A stretch of 64,000 nt of DNA, taken from positions 1 to 64,000 of the forward strand of contig CACWJZ010000009.1 of the NCBI GenBank assembly GCA_902761365.1. Direction: 5' to 3'. The translations under genes and the position numbers were made by a program. Source of the DNA: an uncultured Eubacteriales bacterium. GTDB taxonomy: Bacteria; Bacillota; Clostridia; Christensenellales; CAG-138. The notes below the pieces were generated by a model. It was not told the origin of the DNA, did not search any database, and saw only the letters and a program-made list of their open reading frames with translations. Shown one piece after another: positions 33,649-42,609 of this stretch. Numbering within the stretch: position 1 is the first letter of the stretch; every line of letters begins with the position of its first letter.

Positions 33649-34821
33649 ATGAAAAAGATCGTATCCCTGGCACTCGCTCTCTGCATGGTCCTCGCGCTGG
33701 TCGTTATCGCGAACAAGCCCGCGGCCGCGGCGGAAGAAACCGTCCTGAAGCTCTGGTGTATCGCTACTGAGTCCGACGCGAACCGTCCTGCCTACCTGCA
33801 GGCCATCGCAGATTACGAGGCTGCCAACCCCGGCATCAAGATCGAGCTGGAAGCCTTTGAGAACGAGTCCTACAAGACCAAGATCAAGGCCGCGATGATG
33901 GGCGGTGACACCGAAGATCTGCCCGACATCTTCTTCTCCTGGTCCGCCATGCTGTCCACCACCACCTACGAAGGCAAGCACTTTGGCGTGCCCACCACCT
34001 TCAACATCGTCGCTCTGTATGCCAACATGGACCTGCTGGCCGAAGTTGGCTATGACCATGTGCCCGAGACCTATGAAGAGCTGACCGCCTGCTGCGACGC
34101 GCTGCTCGCCAAGGGCATCATCCCCTTCGGCTGCGCCGGCAAGGAGACCTGGTGCGTGACCGAGTACCTGGAGCCCATCATCATCAAGACCATCGGCTAC
34201 GAGGCCCTCAACAAGATCTTCGCCGGTGAAGCCACCTGGAACGATCCTGACATCGCCGGTGCCGTCACCACCTTCCAGGAGATGATCAACAAGGGTTACT
34301 TCGATCCCGCCGGCGCCGCTCTCGGCAACGACGAGACCAAGGCCAACTTCCTCGCTGGCAAGACCGCCTTCTATCAGAACGGTTCCTGGAACACCGGTGA
34401 AGTTGCCAACGCCAGCTTCAAGTCCGGCGTCGGTCTGTTCCCGGTCATGAACGCCGATCGTTCTTCCTACTATCAGACCATCGGCGGCCCCTCCGACGTG
34501 CTGGCTGTCTGCGCGACTTCCAAGAACGTTGACGCCGCTGCCAAGGCTGCTGTGGAGCTCGGCAAAGAGATCTGCCACTACAACTACCTCAACGCCGTGG
34601 GCATGCCCGCCTGGATCCCCTACTATGACACCAGCTCCCTGTCCCCCCTGATGGTCGACATCGCTGGCCTCGTTGGCAAGTGCGAAGGCCTGGTCCTCTT
34701 CGGCGATACCGCCATGGCCGCTGATCCCGCGCAGACCTACCTCAGCTATGTGGCTCTGGTCTACGGCGGCGAGATCGACGGTCCTGGCTTCGTCGCTGGT
34801 CTCACCAACGACCTCGGCTGA
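33649..34821 (+). CDS. Sugar ABC transporter binding protein, family 1
   Basis: 390 residues. A signal peptide ends in PAAAA (about residue 25) with no lipobox. The mature protein is a family 1 solute-binding protein (EETVLKLWCIATESDANRP...; FENESYKTKIKAAMMGGDTEDLPDIFFSWSA; FGVPTTFNIVALYANMDLL; FLAGKTAFYQNGSWNTGEV). Between FFSWSA and TYEGKHFGVP relatives normally have about 30 more residues, including the AGKVxxLDEYL segment. Here the two are joined almost directly (base about 33955), suggesting an in-frame deletion. The start is the ATG at 33649 with AAGGAGG eight bases upstream. It is followed by a hairpin and two permease genes but no ATPase gene, so a shared MsmK-like ATPase is expected elsewhere. 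Likely ligand: xylo-oligosaccharides. Confidence 0.85.
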   Translation: MKKIVSLALALCMVLALVVIANKPAAAAEETVLKLWCIATESDANRPAYLQAIADYEAANPGIKIELEAFENESYKTKIKAAMMGGDTEDLPDIFFSWSAMLSTTTYEGKHFGVPTTFNIVALYANMDLLAEVGYDHVPETYEELTACCDALLAKGIIPFGCAGKETWCVTEYLEPIIIKTIGYEALNKIFAGEATWNDPDIAGAVTTFQEMINKGYFDPAGAALGNDETKANFLAGKTAFYQNGSWNTGEVANASFKSGVGLFPVMNADRSSYYQTIGGPSDVLAVCATSKNVDAAAKAAVELGKEICHYNYLNAVGMPAWIPYYDTSSLSPLMVDIAGLVGKCEGLVLFGDTAMAADPAQTYLSYVALVYGGEIDGPGFVAGLTNDLG

Positions 34822-34863
34822 TCCTGACGCTCGTTCCCATTCACACCTGATGTAACTGACCAA

Positions 34864-34906
34864 GACGGCACCTCTCCTGTTCTTCGGCATATCGAGAGGT
34901 GCCGTC
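34864..34906 (+). other. Intercistronic hairpin after the binding-protein gene
   Basis: GACGGCACCTCTC (34864-34876) pairs perfectly over 13 bases with GAGAGGTGCCGTC (34894-34906), loop of 17. C- and T-rich sequence follows. Probable partial terminator or mRNA protection between the binding protein and the permeases. Confidence 0.75.
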
Positions 34907-34934
34907 CCCCCCTTTCGTTTGGAGGATACCGGCT

Positions 34935-35813
34935 ATGCAACGGATGTACAGCAAAAAAGTCTATATCCTGATATTTCTCCTTCCGGCACTGATCCTTTTC
35001 TGCGGCGTGCTCATCGCGCCCATCGGCGCCTCGGCCTATTACAGCCTGTTCAACTGGAACGGGCTCGGCGCTAAGGTCTTTATCGGATTGAAGAACTACA
35101 AGGAGCTATTCACCAGCAACGCCATCGGCTTCATGAAAGCGCTGCGCAACTCCCTGCTGCTGGCCGGACTGTCGGTCTTTCTCCAGCTGCCTCTGGCGCT
35201 GGGCCTGGCGCTCACCCTGGGCAAGAGGGTCAAGGGCGAGAGGCTCTTCCTTTCCGTCTATTTTATGCCGGTGTTGATCTCCACCGTCGTTATCGGCCAG
35301 CTCTGGTTGAAGATCTACAACCCGGATTACGGTATTTTGAACGTTTTTCTCCGCTCGATCGGTCTTGAAAACTGGACCAGGATCTGGCTCGGCACGAAAA
35401 AGACCGCCCTGGGCGCGGTGTTCGTGCCGACCCTGTGGCAGTATGTGGGCTATCACATGCTGCTGCTCTATGCGGGCGTCAAGAGCGTGCCGCCGGAGCT
35501 CCGGGAAGCCGCCATGCTGGACGGCGCGACCGACGGGCAGGTCAACCGGTACATCGTGCTGCCGTACATCAAGCCCATCATCCGCATCAGCGTGATCTTT
35601 GCGGTGACCGGCTCCCTCAAGTCCTTCGACCTTATCTATGTTTTGACCAACGGCGGCCCGCTGCATTCCACAGAGGTGCCGAGCACCTTGATGATCAACA
35701 TGCTCTTTTTGCGCAACCGCTACGGCATGGGCAGCGCCATCGCCGTGCTGCTGATCGTTCTCTGCTTCGGCTTTGCGCTGCTGATCAGCGCGATCTTCAG
35801 AGAGGAGAAGTGA
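34935..35813 (+). CDS. Sugar ABC transporter permease, MalF/UgpA type
   Basis: 292 residues, six membrane helices. The first helix follows YSKKVYILIFLLPALILFCGVLIAPIG. The ABC coupling (EAA) loop lies around PPELREAAMLDGATDGQVNRYIVLPYIKP (about 190-218), and LKSFDLIYVLTNGGP is typical of the family. The ATG at 34935 has GGAGG nine bases upstream; the GTG-type start at 34899 would lie within the hairpin. It overlaps nothing and is five bases upstream of its partner gene. Confidence 0.93.
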   Translation: MQRMYSKKVYILIFLLPALILFCGVLIAPIGASAYYSLFNWNGLGAKVFIGLKNYKELFTSNAIGFMKALRNSLLLAGLSVFLQLPLALGLALTLGKRVKGERLFLSVYFMPVLISTVVIGQLWLKIYNPDYGILNVFLRSIGLENWTRIWLGTKKTALGAVFVPTLWQYVGYHMLLLYAGVKSVPPELREAAMLDGATDGQVNRYIVLPYIKPIIRISVIFAVTGSLKSFDLIYVLTNGGPLHSTEVPSTLMINMLFLRNRYGMGSAIAVLLIVLCFGFALLISAIFREEK

Positions 35814-35817
35814 GACC

Positions 35818-36651
35818 ATGAGAAACAACTCCAAAGCTGCGCGCGTCGTTATCTATATCGGGCTGGTCCTCTGGATGCTGGTCAACCTGTTCCCGGTCTA
35901 TTGGATGTTCACCTTCTCCCTGAAGAGCAATCCGGAGATATTCGGCGAAAACGTCATCGGGCTCCCGAAGGAGTGGCTGTGGTCGAACTACAGCAGCGCT
36001 CTTAAAACGGGGAACATGGCCAGGTACTTCCTGAACAGCACCATCGTGGCCGTCGCCACGATCCTCATCACCCTTGGGGTGGCGCTCATGGCCACCTTTG
36101 CGCTCACCCGGTTGATCTGGAAGCGCCGCAAGACCCTGAACAAATTTTTCATGCTGGGTCTCACCATACCGATCCACGCCTCCATCGTGCCGGTGTATGT
36201 GACCTTGTCCCGCCTGCATATGCTCAATACCTATTGGGCCCTCATCATCCCCTATTCCGCGTTCTCGCTTTCCATGGCCATCCTGGTCTGCACGGGATTT
36301 ATGAACGAAATCCCGCGGGATCTGGACGAATCCGCCTGCATCGATGGCTGCAGCGTCTGGGGGATCTTCTTTAAAATCATCTGCCCCATGATGAAGCCCG
36401 CCGTGGCGACCGTGGGTATCTATACCTTCCTGCAGTGCTGGAACGAGCTGATGTTCGCCAACATCTTCATCAGCAAGTCTGCGCTTCGAACGCTCCCGGT
36501 AGGCGTCCAGGCCCTTTCCGGGCAGTATACCACCGAATGGGGTCCCATCGGCGCCGCGTTGGTGCTGGCTACCTTCCCGACCCTGTTCATCTACATCTTC
36601 CTGAGCAAGAAGATCCAGGAGAGCTTCATCGCCGGCGCCATCAAAGGATAA
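35818..36651 (+). CDS. Sugar ABC transporter permease, MalG/UgpE type
   Basis: 277 residues, six helices. Typical carbohydrate permease motifs: WMFTFSLKSNPEIFG in the first extracellular loop and the EAA coupling loop EIPRDLDESACIDGCSVWGIFFKIICPMMKPA (about 162-193). It ends LSKKIQESFIAGAIKG, the conserved end of this family. It forms a heterodimer with the gene before it. No ATPase gene accompanies the two, as is common for family-1 sugar importers that share one ATPase. Confidence 0.93.
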   Translation: MRNNSKAARVVIYIGLVLWMLVNLFPVYWMFTFSLKSNPEIFGENVIGLPKEWLWSNYSSALKTGNMARYFLNSTIVAVATILITLGVALMATFALTRLIWKRRKTLNKFFMLGLTIPIHASIVPVYVTLSRLHMLNTYWALIIPYSAFSLSMAILVCTGFMNEIPRDLDESACIDGCSVWGIFFKIICPMMKPAVATVGIYTFLQCWNELMFANIFISKSALRTLPVGVQALSGQYTTEWGPIGAALVLATFPTLFIYIFLSKKIQESFIAGAIKG

Positions 36652-36735
36652 GCCCCGCCCTACTTTCCTGACTTCGACATGCTTTGGGACAAGCTCTATC
36701 ACAGCTACCTCGTCAAACGAAAGGGGGGACATTGC

Positions 36736-38211
36736 ATGCAGTATATCGGTATCGACCTGGGCACCAGCGCGGTTAAAATCCTGCTGGTGGACGAGAAGGG
36801 GACCATTTTGAACACGGTGAGCCGGGAGTACCCCCTGTATTTCCCCCATCCCGGCTGGTCGGAGCAGGACCCTGTGGACTGGTGGACCGCGGTGCAGGAC
36901 GGCGTCCAGGCGCTGCTGACCGGCTTTGACGCCGCGAAGGTGGCGGGCATCGGCTGCGGCGGCCAGATGCACGGCCTGGTGGCCCTGGACGCGCAGGACG
37001 AAGTCATCTGCCCCGCCATTCTCTGGAACGACGGGCGGACCGCGGAAGAGACGGACTGGCTCAACGCTGAGATCGGCAAGGGAAAGCTGTCGGAACTGAC
37101 CGCCAACATCGCCTTTGCCGGGTTCACCGCGCCGAAACTCCTGTGGATGCGGAACAAGGAGCCGGAGAACTTCGCCCGGATAAGCAAGGTCATGCTGCCC
37201 AAGGACTATATCAATTATCGGCTCACCGGCGTCCATGCCTGCGACTACTCCGATGCTTCCGGCATGCTGCTCCTGGACGTGGCGCATCGGCGCTGGTCGA
37301 AGGAGATGCTGGACATCTGCGGCATGAAGGAAGCGCAGATGCCGAAGCTCTTCGAGAGCTATGAACCCATCGGCACCGTGAAGCCCGAGGTCGCCCAATC
37401 GCTGGGCTTGCCGGAAAACGTGAAAGTCGTTGCTGGAGCTGGCGACAACGCCGCCGCAGCCGTGGGCACCGGCGTGGTGGGAGAGGGCGGCTGCAATATC
37501 TCCCTGGGCACCAGCGGCACGATCTTCATCTCCTCCAAATCTTTCGGCGTAGACCCCCACAACGCCCTGCACGCCTTCTGCCATGCGGACGGGGGCTGGC
37601 ACCTCATGGGCTGCATGCTCAGTGCTGCCAGCTGCAACAAGTGGTTCTGCGAGGACATTCTAAATATCTCGGACTATGCGGCCGAGCAGACGGCCATCAC
37701 CGACGATAAGCTGGGCCGCAACCGGGTCTTCTTCCTCCCCTACCTCATGGGCGAACGGAGCCCCATCAACGACACGGACGCCAGGGGCACCTTCGTGGGC
37801 CTGTCCATGGACAGCGCCCGGGCCGACATGGTCCAGGCGGTGCTGGAGGGCGTGGCCTTTGCCCTCCGGGACAGCTTCGAGGTGGCCAAGGCCATCGGTC
37901 TGGCCATCGACCGCTCCCGCCTCTGCGGCGGCGGCGCCAAGAGCCCCCTGTGGCGGAAGATCCTGGCCAACGTTTTGAACATCCCCCTGGACATCCCCCA
38001 GACCGAGGAGGGCCCGGGCTACGGCGGGGCCATGCTGGCCATGGTGGGGACCGGCGCCTATACGAGCGTCCAGGCCTGCGCCGACGCCCTCTGCCATGTG
38101 CGGGAGACGGTATCGCCCGATCCCGCCATCGCCACCCGGTACGAAGCCCAGTACCGCAAGTTCCAGAAGATTTATCCCACCATGAAGGACCTGTTTCAGA
38201 ATATCAAATAA
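36736..38211 (+). CDS. xylB: Xylulokinase
   Basis: 491 residues; phosphorylates D-xylulose. The FGGY fold begins GIDLGTSAVKILLVDEKG. The substrate-side GCGGQMHGLVALD (about 75-87), AILWNDGRTAEET (about 94-106) and CDYSDASGMLLLDV match XylB. Then come VVAGAGDNAAAAVGTGVV and LGTSGTIF, and the C-terminal ATP site LCGGGAKSPLWRKILANVL. The start is the ATG at 36736 with AGGGGGG nearby; an in-frame ATG at 36679 adds 19 unconserved residues. Xylulose comes from XylA, the next gene 12 bases downstream, and the product joins the arabinose branch at xylulose 5-phosphate. Confidence 0.95.
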   Translation: MQYIGIDLGTSAVKILLVDEKGTILNTVSREYPLYFPHPGWSEQDPVDWWTAVQDGVQALLTGFDAAKVAGIGCGGQMHGLVALDAQDEVICPAILWNDGRTAEETDWLNAEIGKGKLSELTANIAFAGFTAPKLLWMRNKEPENFARISKVMLPKDYINYRLTGVHACDYSDASGMLLLDVAHRRWSKEMLDICGMKEAQMPKLFESYEPIGTVKPEVAQSLGLPENVKVVAGAGDNAAAAVGTGVVGEGGCNISLGTSGTIFISSKSFGVDPHNALHAFCHADGGWHLMGCMLSAASCNKWFCEDILNISDYAAEQTAITDDKLGRNRVFFLPYLMGERSPINDTDARGTFVGLSMDSARADMVQAVLEGVAFALRDSFEVAKAIGLAIDRSRLCGGGAKSPLWRKILANVLNIPLDIPQTEEGPGYGGAMLAMVGTGAYTSVQACADALCHVRETVSPDPAIATRYEAQYRKFQKIYPTMKDLFQNIK

Positions 38212-38223
38212 AGGAGATATACC

Positions 38224-39540
38224 ATGAAAGAGATTTTTGAGAACATTCCCGTCATCCCCTACGAGGGACCCCAGAGCAAGAACCCCCTGGCCTTCAAGTT
38301 CTACGACGCTGACCGCGTAGTCCTGGGCAAGCCCATGAAGGAGCACCTGCCCTTCGCCATGGCCTGGTGGCACAACCTGTGCGCCGGCGGCACGGACATG
38401 TTCGGTCGGGACACGGCAGACAAGTCCTTCGGCGCGGAGAAGGGCACCATGGCCCACGCCAAGGCCAAGGTGGACGCGGGCTTCGAGTTCATGAAGAAGC
38501 TGGGCGTCAAGTACTTCTGCTTCCATGACGTGGACCTGGTCCCTGAGGCGGACGACATCAAGGAGACCAACCGGCGCCTGGACGAAATCAGCGACTACAT
38601 CCTGGAGAAGATGCAGGGCACCGACATCAAGTGCCTGTGGGGTACGGCCAACATGTTCGGCAATCCCCGCTTCATGAACGGTGCGGGCTCCTCCAACAGC
38701 GCGGACGTGTTCTGCTTCGCCGCGGCTCAGATCAAGAAGGCTCTCGATCTGACCGTCAAGCTGGGCGGCCGGGGCTACGTGTTCTGGGGCGGCCGCGAGG
38801 GCTATGAGACCCTGCTCAACACCGACGTGAAGTTCGAGCAGGAGAACATCGCCAAGCTCATGCACCTGGCCGTAGAGTATGGCCGCAGCATCGGCTTCAC
38901 CGGCGACTTCTACATCGAGCCCAAGCCCAAAGAGCCCATGAAGCACCAGTACGACTTCGACGCCGCCACCGCCATCGGCTTCCTCCGGCAGTACGGCCTC
39001 GACAAGGATTTCAAGATGAACATCGAGGCGAACCACGCGACTCTGGCCGGCCACACCTTCCAGCACGATCTGCGCATCAGTGCCATCAACGGCATGCTTG
39101 GTTCCATCGACGCCAACCAGGGCGACCTCTTACTGGGCTGGGACACAGACGAATTCCCCTTCAACGTGTACGAGGCCACCATGTGCATGTACGAGGTCCT
39201 GAAGGCGGGCGGCCTCACCGGCGGCTTCAACTTCGACGCCAAGACCCGCCGCCCCTCCTACACCCTGGAGGACATGGCCCACGCCTACATCCTGGGCATG
39301 GACACCTTCGCCCTGGGTCTTCTCAAGGCTGCGGCCCTCATCGAGGACGGCCGCATCGACCAGTTCGTCGCCGACCGCTACGCCTCCTATCGCACCGGCA
39401 TCGGCGCCAAGATCCGCTCCGGTGAGACCACCCTCCAGGAGCTGGCCGAGTACGCCGCCGCCCTGGGCGCCCCCGCCCTCCCCGGCAGCGGCCGGCAGGA
39501 GTATCTGGAGAGCGTCGTCAACCAGATCCTGTTCAGCTGA
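38224..39540 (+). CDS. xylA: Xylose isomerase
   Basis: 438 residues, class II enzyme converting D-xylose to D-xylulose. Catalytic and metal residues are in HDVDLVPE (the essential His/Asp, about 100-107), [26 protein letters not shown] (metal Glu/Lys), [20 protein letters not shown] (metal Glu and His) and [17 protein letters not shown] (metal Asp). The N-terminal extension typical of class II (about 1-40; [21 protein letters not shown]) is present. The last gene of the operon; a 14-pair bidirectional terminator follows at 39616-39647. Confidence 0.96.
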   Translation: MKEIFENIPVIPYEGPQSKNPLAFKFYDADRVVLGKPMKEHLPFAMAWWHNLCAGGTDMFGRDTADKSFGAEKGTMAHAKAKVDAGFEFMKKLGVKYFCFHDVDLVPEADDIKETNRRLDEISDYILEKMQGTDIKCLWGTANMFGNPRFMNGAGSSNSADVFCFAAAQIKKALDLTVKLGGRGYVFWGGREGYETLLNTDVKFEQENIAKLMHLAVEYGRSIGFTGDFYIEPKPKEPMKHQYDFDAATAIGFLRQYGLDKDFKMNIEANHATLAGHTFQHDLRISAINGMLGSIDANQGDLLLGWDTDEFPFNVYEATMCMYEVLKAGGLTGGFNFDAKTRRPSYTLEDMAHAYILGMDTFALGLLKAAALIEDGRIDQFVADRYASYRTGIGAKIRSGETTLQELAEYAAALGAPALPGSGRQEYLESVVNQILFS

Positions 39541-39868
39541 TTCTGCGGACGACGGCCCATACCCTGCCCTGACCATCCTCGCAGAGGAATGCGGGAAGGT
39601 CCCAACGATCCAATCAAAGACAGCCTGCCGTGAGGCAGGCTGTCTTTTGGTTCTCCATCGATGCTGGACTGCTCCCTCTGTCAGACATGTGACTTGCTGC
39701 TGACAAACGAAAGCAGTATATATTTGCGGGCTATTGCTTTGTTGCCGTTTTACTCCGGGAGGAGGATGATGAAGGTGAGATCGTCTATGCCGCTCTCGCC
39801 CTCCAGCAGGAAATTTGGAGAGAAACCCTCCTGGGTGTACAGGGCAAAAAACAGTTCAGATATACGGT
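39541..39868. other. Intergenic region between xylA and the sugar kinase
   Basis: 328 bases. The first half holds the xylA terminator; the second half, on the minus strand, has a short open frame (39750-39872) that may be a decayed gene end. I see no other gene or tRNA. Confidence 0.5.
39616..39647. terminator. Terminator after xylA
   Basis: AAAGACAGCCTGCC (39616-39629) pairs perfectly with GGCAGGCTGTCTTT (39634-39647) around GTGA, with T-runs on both strands. Confidence 0.9.
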
Positions 39869-39872
39869 CTAT
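39750..39872 (-). pseudogene. Short C-terminal fragment of an unrecognised protein
   Basis: Minus strand, about 40 codons open from just inside the kinase end (39872) to a TAA at 39750-39752. It encodes a well-formed sequence including ELFFALYTQEGFSP and ending in DDLTFIILLPE. There is no start codon or ribosome site, so it looks like the tail of a lost gene. It could also be chance. I do not recognise the family. Confidence 0.3.
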
Positions 39873-40807
39873 CCTTCAACCTCTTGCAGGGTAGGCATGG
39901 CGGGGATGGCGCCGTGGCGGCTGGTGGTGATGCTGGCCGCCTTGTTGGCAAAGGCCAGGATGCGCTCCAGTTCGGGAACGGTGAGCTCATCCAGAGAATT
40001 GAGCTTCACCAGCTGGGACAGGGCCGCCCCGAAGAAGGTGTCCCCGGAGCCGTTGGTGTCCCCCACCACGCAGGGCACTCCGGGCACATGGCCCGTGTGG
40101 CCGTCGAAGCGGTAGAAGGCGCCGTGGGCCCCCAGGGTCACCAGCACCAGCCGGACGCCCTGTTCGACCAGGCGGGCGCTGCCCTCCGCTGGGTCCGCAA
40201 TGCCCGTGAGCAGGGGCAGCTCCTCGTCGGAGACCTTCAGGATGTCCACCAGGGGCAGGGGTCCCAGCATGGTCCGGATGGCCGTCTCTTCGTCCGACCA
40301 CAGGCTGGCCCGGTAGTTGGGATCGTAGCTCACCCACGCGCCGCTGGCTTTGGCGGTCCTGGCCGCCTCCAGGGTGGCGGTCCGGGCGGGCTCCGCCGTC
40401 AGGCTCACGCTGCCGAAGTGCAGGACCTTGGTACTGCCCAGCCGTTCCAGGGGCACATGGGCCATGGACAGGTTCACATCCGCGCTGGGGTCCCGGTAGA
40501 AGCTGAAGGTCCGCTCGCCCTTTTCGTCCAGGGCCACCACGGCCAGGGTGGTGCGCTCCTTCTCGTCCACGGACAGGCCGGACACGTCCACGCCGTTTTC
40601 GGCGAGGCAGCGCCGGAGATAGTCCCCAAAGCTGTCCCGACCCACCCGGCCGATAAAAGCGGTCCTGGCCCCCAGCCGGGAAGCCGCCACGGCCAAGTTT
40701 GCTGGCGCGCCGCCGGGGTTGGCGTCGAAGCGGGGGATGCCCTGCTCCGTCCAGCCCGATTGGGTGAGATCGATCAGCACTTCGCCGATGGTGGTGATGT
40801 CAGTCAT
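39869..40807 (-). CDS. PfkB-family sugar kinase, fructokinase-like
   Basis: 312 residues, ribokinase fold. It phosphorylates a sugar, probably fructose, given its resemblance to fructokinases. The first motif is GEVLIDL with GGAPANLAVAASRLGARTAFIGRVGRD (about 32-59). The lid residues and VSYDPNYRASLWSDEE (about 158-173) follow. The catalytic signature is DTNGSGDTFFGAALS (about 250-264), in which the usual GAGD is GSGD; the catalytic Asp is kept. It stands alone between the xylA terminator and its own weak promoter (40873-40881), opposite in direction to the xylose operon. It could instead act on another ketose. Confidence 0.9.
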   Translation of the reverse strand: MTDITTIGEVLIDLTQSGWTEQGIPRFDANPGGAPANLAVAASRLGARTAFIGRVGRDSFGDYLRRCLAENGVDVSGLSVDEKERTTLAVVALDEKGERTFSFYRDPSADVNLSMAHVPLERLGSTKVLHFGSVSLTAEPARTATLEAARTAKASGAWVSYDPNYRASLWSDEETAIRTMLGPLPLVDILKVSDEELPLLTGIADPAEGSARLVEQGVRLVLVTLGAHGAFYRFDGHTGHVPGVPCVVGDTNGSGDTFFGAALSQLVKLNSLDELTVPELERILAFANKAASITTSRHGAIPAMPTLQEVEG

Positions 40808-40872
40808 GGTTCGTTTCCTCTTTCTTTGCTATTGCAATGGCGGGCGGCGCATCCGCCGTTTCCCTCTGTTCG

Positions 40873-40881
40873 ATCATACCA
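40873..40881 (-). promoter_or_regulatory. Extended -10 promoter of the sugar kinase
   Basis: Minus strand TGGTATGAT (40881-40873), an extended -10 of the form TGnTATGAT. The -35 (TTCCCA, 17 bases upstream) is poor. The leader to the ATG is about 60 bases. Confidence 0.45.
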
Positions 40882-40955
40882 CACTCCTAACGATTTGGGA
40901 AGGCGTTTCGGGCCGCACAGCAAGGCTTTCCTCCGGGAATAAGGTGTGAACGGCT

Positions 40956-41732
40956 TCAGACGCGGATCTCCGCTTCGCTGTACAGCACGGCGTGGCCACC
41001 GATGCGGACCCTATCGCCCCGATCCTCGCAGTACAGGACCCCGCCCCGCGGGGAAGCCTGATAGGCGGTCATTTTAGTCTTGCCCAGGCGCTTCGCCCAG
41101 TAGGGGATCAGATTGCAGTGGGCGGACCCGCAGACCGGGTCCTCGTTGATCTTGAGCTTGGGGAAGAAGGTCCGGGACACGAAATCATAGGTCCGGGACG
41201 GCGCGGTGATGAACAATCCCAACTCCCCCTCCAGGGCTGAGATCGCTGCGTAATCGGGAATATAATCCCGGACGCTTTGCTCGTCCTCCAGCACCAGGAT
41301 CAAGTCCCGATCCACGTAGGCCTGGGCGGGCAGACCGTGGACCAGCTGCCGCATCTGTGTCGTGAACGGCACCGGGCGCGGCATCCGGGAAGGGAAATCC
41401 AGCTCCAGCAGCTCATCCGCTTTGCGGACCCGCAGCTCCCCACTGAGAGAGGTGAAGACCAGCTCCTCCGCCTGGGGATCGAAGAACCGGGTCAGCACAA
41501 AGGACGTGGCCAGCGTGGCGTGGCCGCACAGGTCCACCTCCGCCCCGGGCGTGAACCAGCGGATATGGTACCTCTCCCCCTCCCGCACCATGAAGGCGGT
41601 CTCGGACAGGTTGTTCTCGATGGCGATTTGCTGCATGAGCTCGTCCGAGAGCCATGCCTCCATGACGCAGACCGCCGCCGGGTTTCCGTGAAAAACGCGC
41701 TTCGTGAAGGCGTCCACGATATATTGCTTCAT
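40956..41732 (-). CDS. PhzF-family epimerase/isomerase-like protein
   Basis: 258 residues. The PhzF/diaminopimelate epimerase-like fold is indicated by YIVDAFTKRVFHGNPAAVCVM (about 3-24), NLSETAFMV with the catalytic Glu (about 41-49), IRWFTPGAEVDLCGHATLATSFVL (about 58-81) and DPVCGSAHCNLIPYWAKRLG. Substrates are unknown for most members (PhzF itself isomerises a phenazine precursor). It overlaps the upstream YczE-like gene by four bases (ATGA), so they are co-translated; the pairing suggests a transporter-like protein and an enzyme for one compound (inference). Confidence 0.88.
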   Translation of the reverse strand: MKQYIVDAFTKRVFHGNPAAVCVMEAWLSDELMQQIAIENNLSETAFMVREGERYHIRWFTPGAEVDLCGHATLATSFVLTRFFDPQAEELVFTSLSGELRVRKADELLELDFPSRMPRPVPFTTQMRQLVHGLPAQAYVDRDLILVLEDEQSVRDYIPDYAAISALEGELGLFITAPSRTYDFVSRTFFPKLKINEDPVCGSAHCNLIPYWAKRLGKTKMTAYQASPRGGVLYCEDRGDRVRIGGHAVLYSEAEIRV

Positions 41733-42433
41733 TCAGATCGACCTCCTTGCCGGGAAAACCCGGGGCATAGTATGGAAAGGGACTCCCTGAGCCGCTGGTG
41801 CTTTACCAGCGTGGCGTCGAACCGCACGCTCCGAAAGGCCATCTGCATGATGGGCCCAGAGGCAAAGGCGCAGATCAGCGTGCCGATCCCCACCGGGCCG
41901 CCCAGAAGCCAACCGATCAGGGTGGCGGACCCCAGCAGCGCGATGCTGACGGCGCCGATGGGGACGCGCCTGGCGCGCTTGGCGAGCCCCACCAGGAGCG
42001 TGTCCCGGGGCCCGCAGCCCAGGGCGGCCAGCATATACGCCCACTGGGTGTACGCCAGGATCACCAGCCCCGCCAGCATGACGGGGATCCCCGTGAACGG
42101 CGAGGCGCAGGGCGGCACGAGGCCGAGCCAGTTGAAAAAATCCACCGATTTGCCCACCACCACGGCGTCGATGAACATGGCGACGCCGATGGGCTCCCGC
42201 ATCAGCACGTCGATGCCCAGGATCGTCAGCGACACGGTCACGGAGGCGGTGCCGTAGAGGATGCCCAGCGTCTTGGAGAAGCCCAAACTGAGCACGTCCC
42301 AGGGAGCCGCCCCTAAGTTGGCCTGGATGGTCAAATAGATCCCGAAGCCGTTCACAAAGAGACTGACGGCCGCCAGGAGCATGTTCAGCAGGATGCCCGT
42401 CCGTGTTCTGTTTTCCATGAGCCTGTGTGCCAT
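41729..42433 (-). CDS. YczE/YyaS-like integral membrane protein
   Basis: 234 residues with about five or six hydrophobic helices. The N-terminal part, LLAAVSLFVNGFGIYLTIQANLGAAPWDVLSLGFSKTLGI, is the signature of the YczE/YyaS group of Bacillota. A second conserved stretch, GCGPRDTLLVGLAKRARRVPIG, lies in the middle. Function is unknown; B. subtilis YczE affects surfactin biosynthesis. I place the start at the ATG at 42433 because the promoter (42483-42511) predicts a start site near 42476, so the open frame beyond that cannot be translated; an ATG at 42418 is a possible alternative. A second, overlapping frame (41733-42509) is a shadow. Confidence 0.75.
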   Translation of the reverse strand: MAHRLMENRTRTGILLNMLLAAVSLFVNGFGIYLTIQANLGAAPWDVLSLGFSKTLGILYGTASVTVSLTILGIDVLMREPIGVAMFIDAVVVGKSVDFFNWLGLVPPCASPFTGIPVMLAGLVILAYTQWAYMLAALGCGPRDTLLVGLAKRARRVPIGAVSIALLGSATLIGWLLGGPVGIGTLICAFASGPIMQMAFRSVRFDATLVKHQRLRESLSILCPGFSRQGGRSE

Positions 42434-42482
42434 CGCCCGTGTGTTCGCCCCTCGTTCGTCCTCGTTTCGACCGTTGTATTGT

Positions 42483-42511
42483 AGTATACCAGAGGCGCTG
42501 AACAAACACAA
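42483..42511 (-). promoter_or_regulatory. Promoter of the YczE-like gene
   Basis: Minus strand TTGTGT (42511-42506), 17-base spacer, TATACT (42488-42483). Confidence 0.65.
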
Positions 42512-42548
42512 TATAGGATCTGTTAGGAGCCGGTCACAAAAGCAAACA

Positions 42549-42583
42549 GGGCATCTTCAGGCGCACATGGCCTGAAAATGCCC
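42549..42583 (-). terminator. Terminator of the CotH-VTC-DUF4956 run
   Basis: GGGCATTTTCAGG and CCTGAAGATGCCC (13 bases each, 42583-42571 and 42561-42549; one G-T pair) around nine bases, followed on the minus strand by TGTTTGCTTTTG. Confidence 0.75.
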
Positions 42584-42609
42584 CGGTTCGTGTATGCAAT
42601 TGATCTATA

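Noticed and set aside
41733..42509. Second frame over the YczE-like gene
   Set aside because: Same strand, shifted frame, Arg/His-rich with no hydrophobic helices; the real frame has the family signature.
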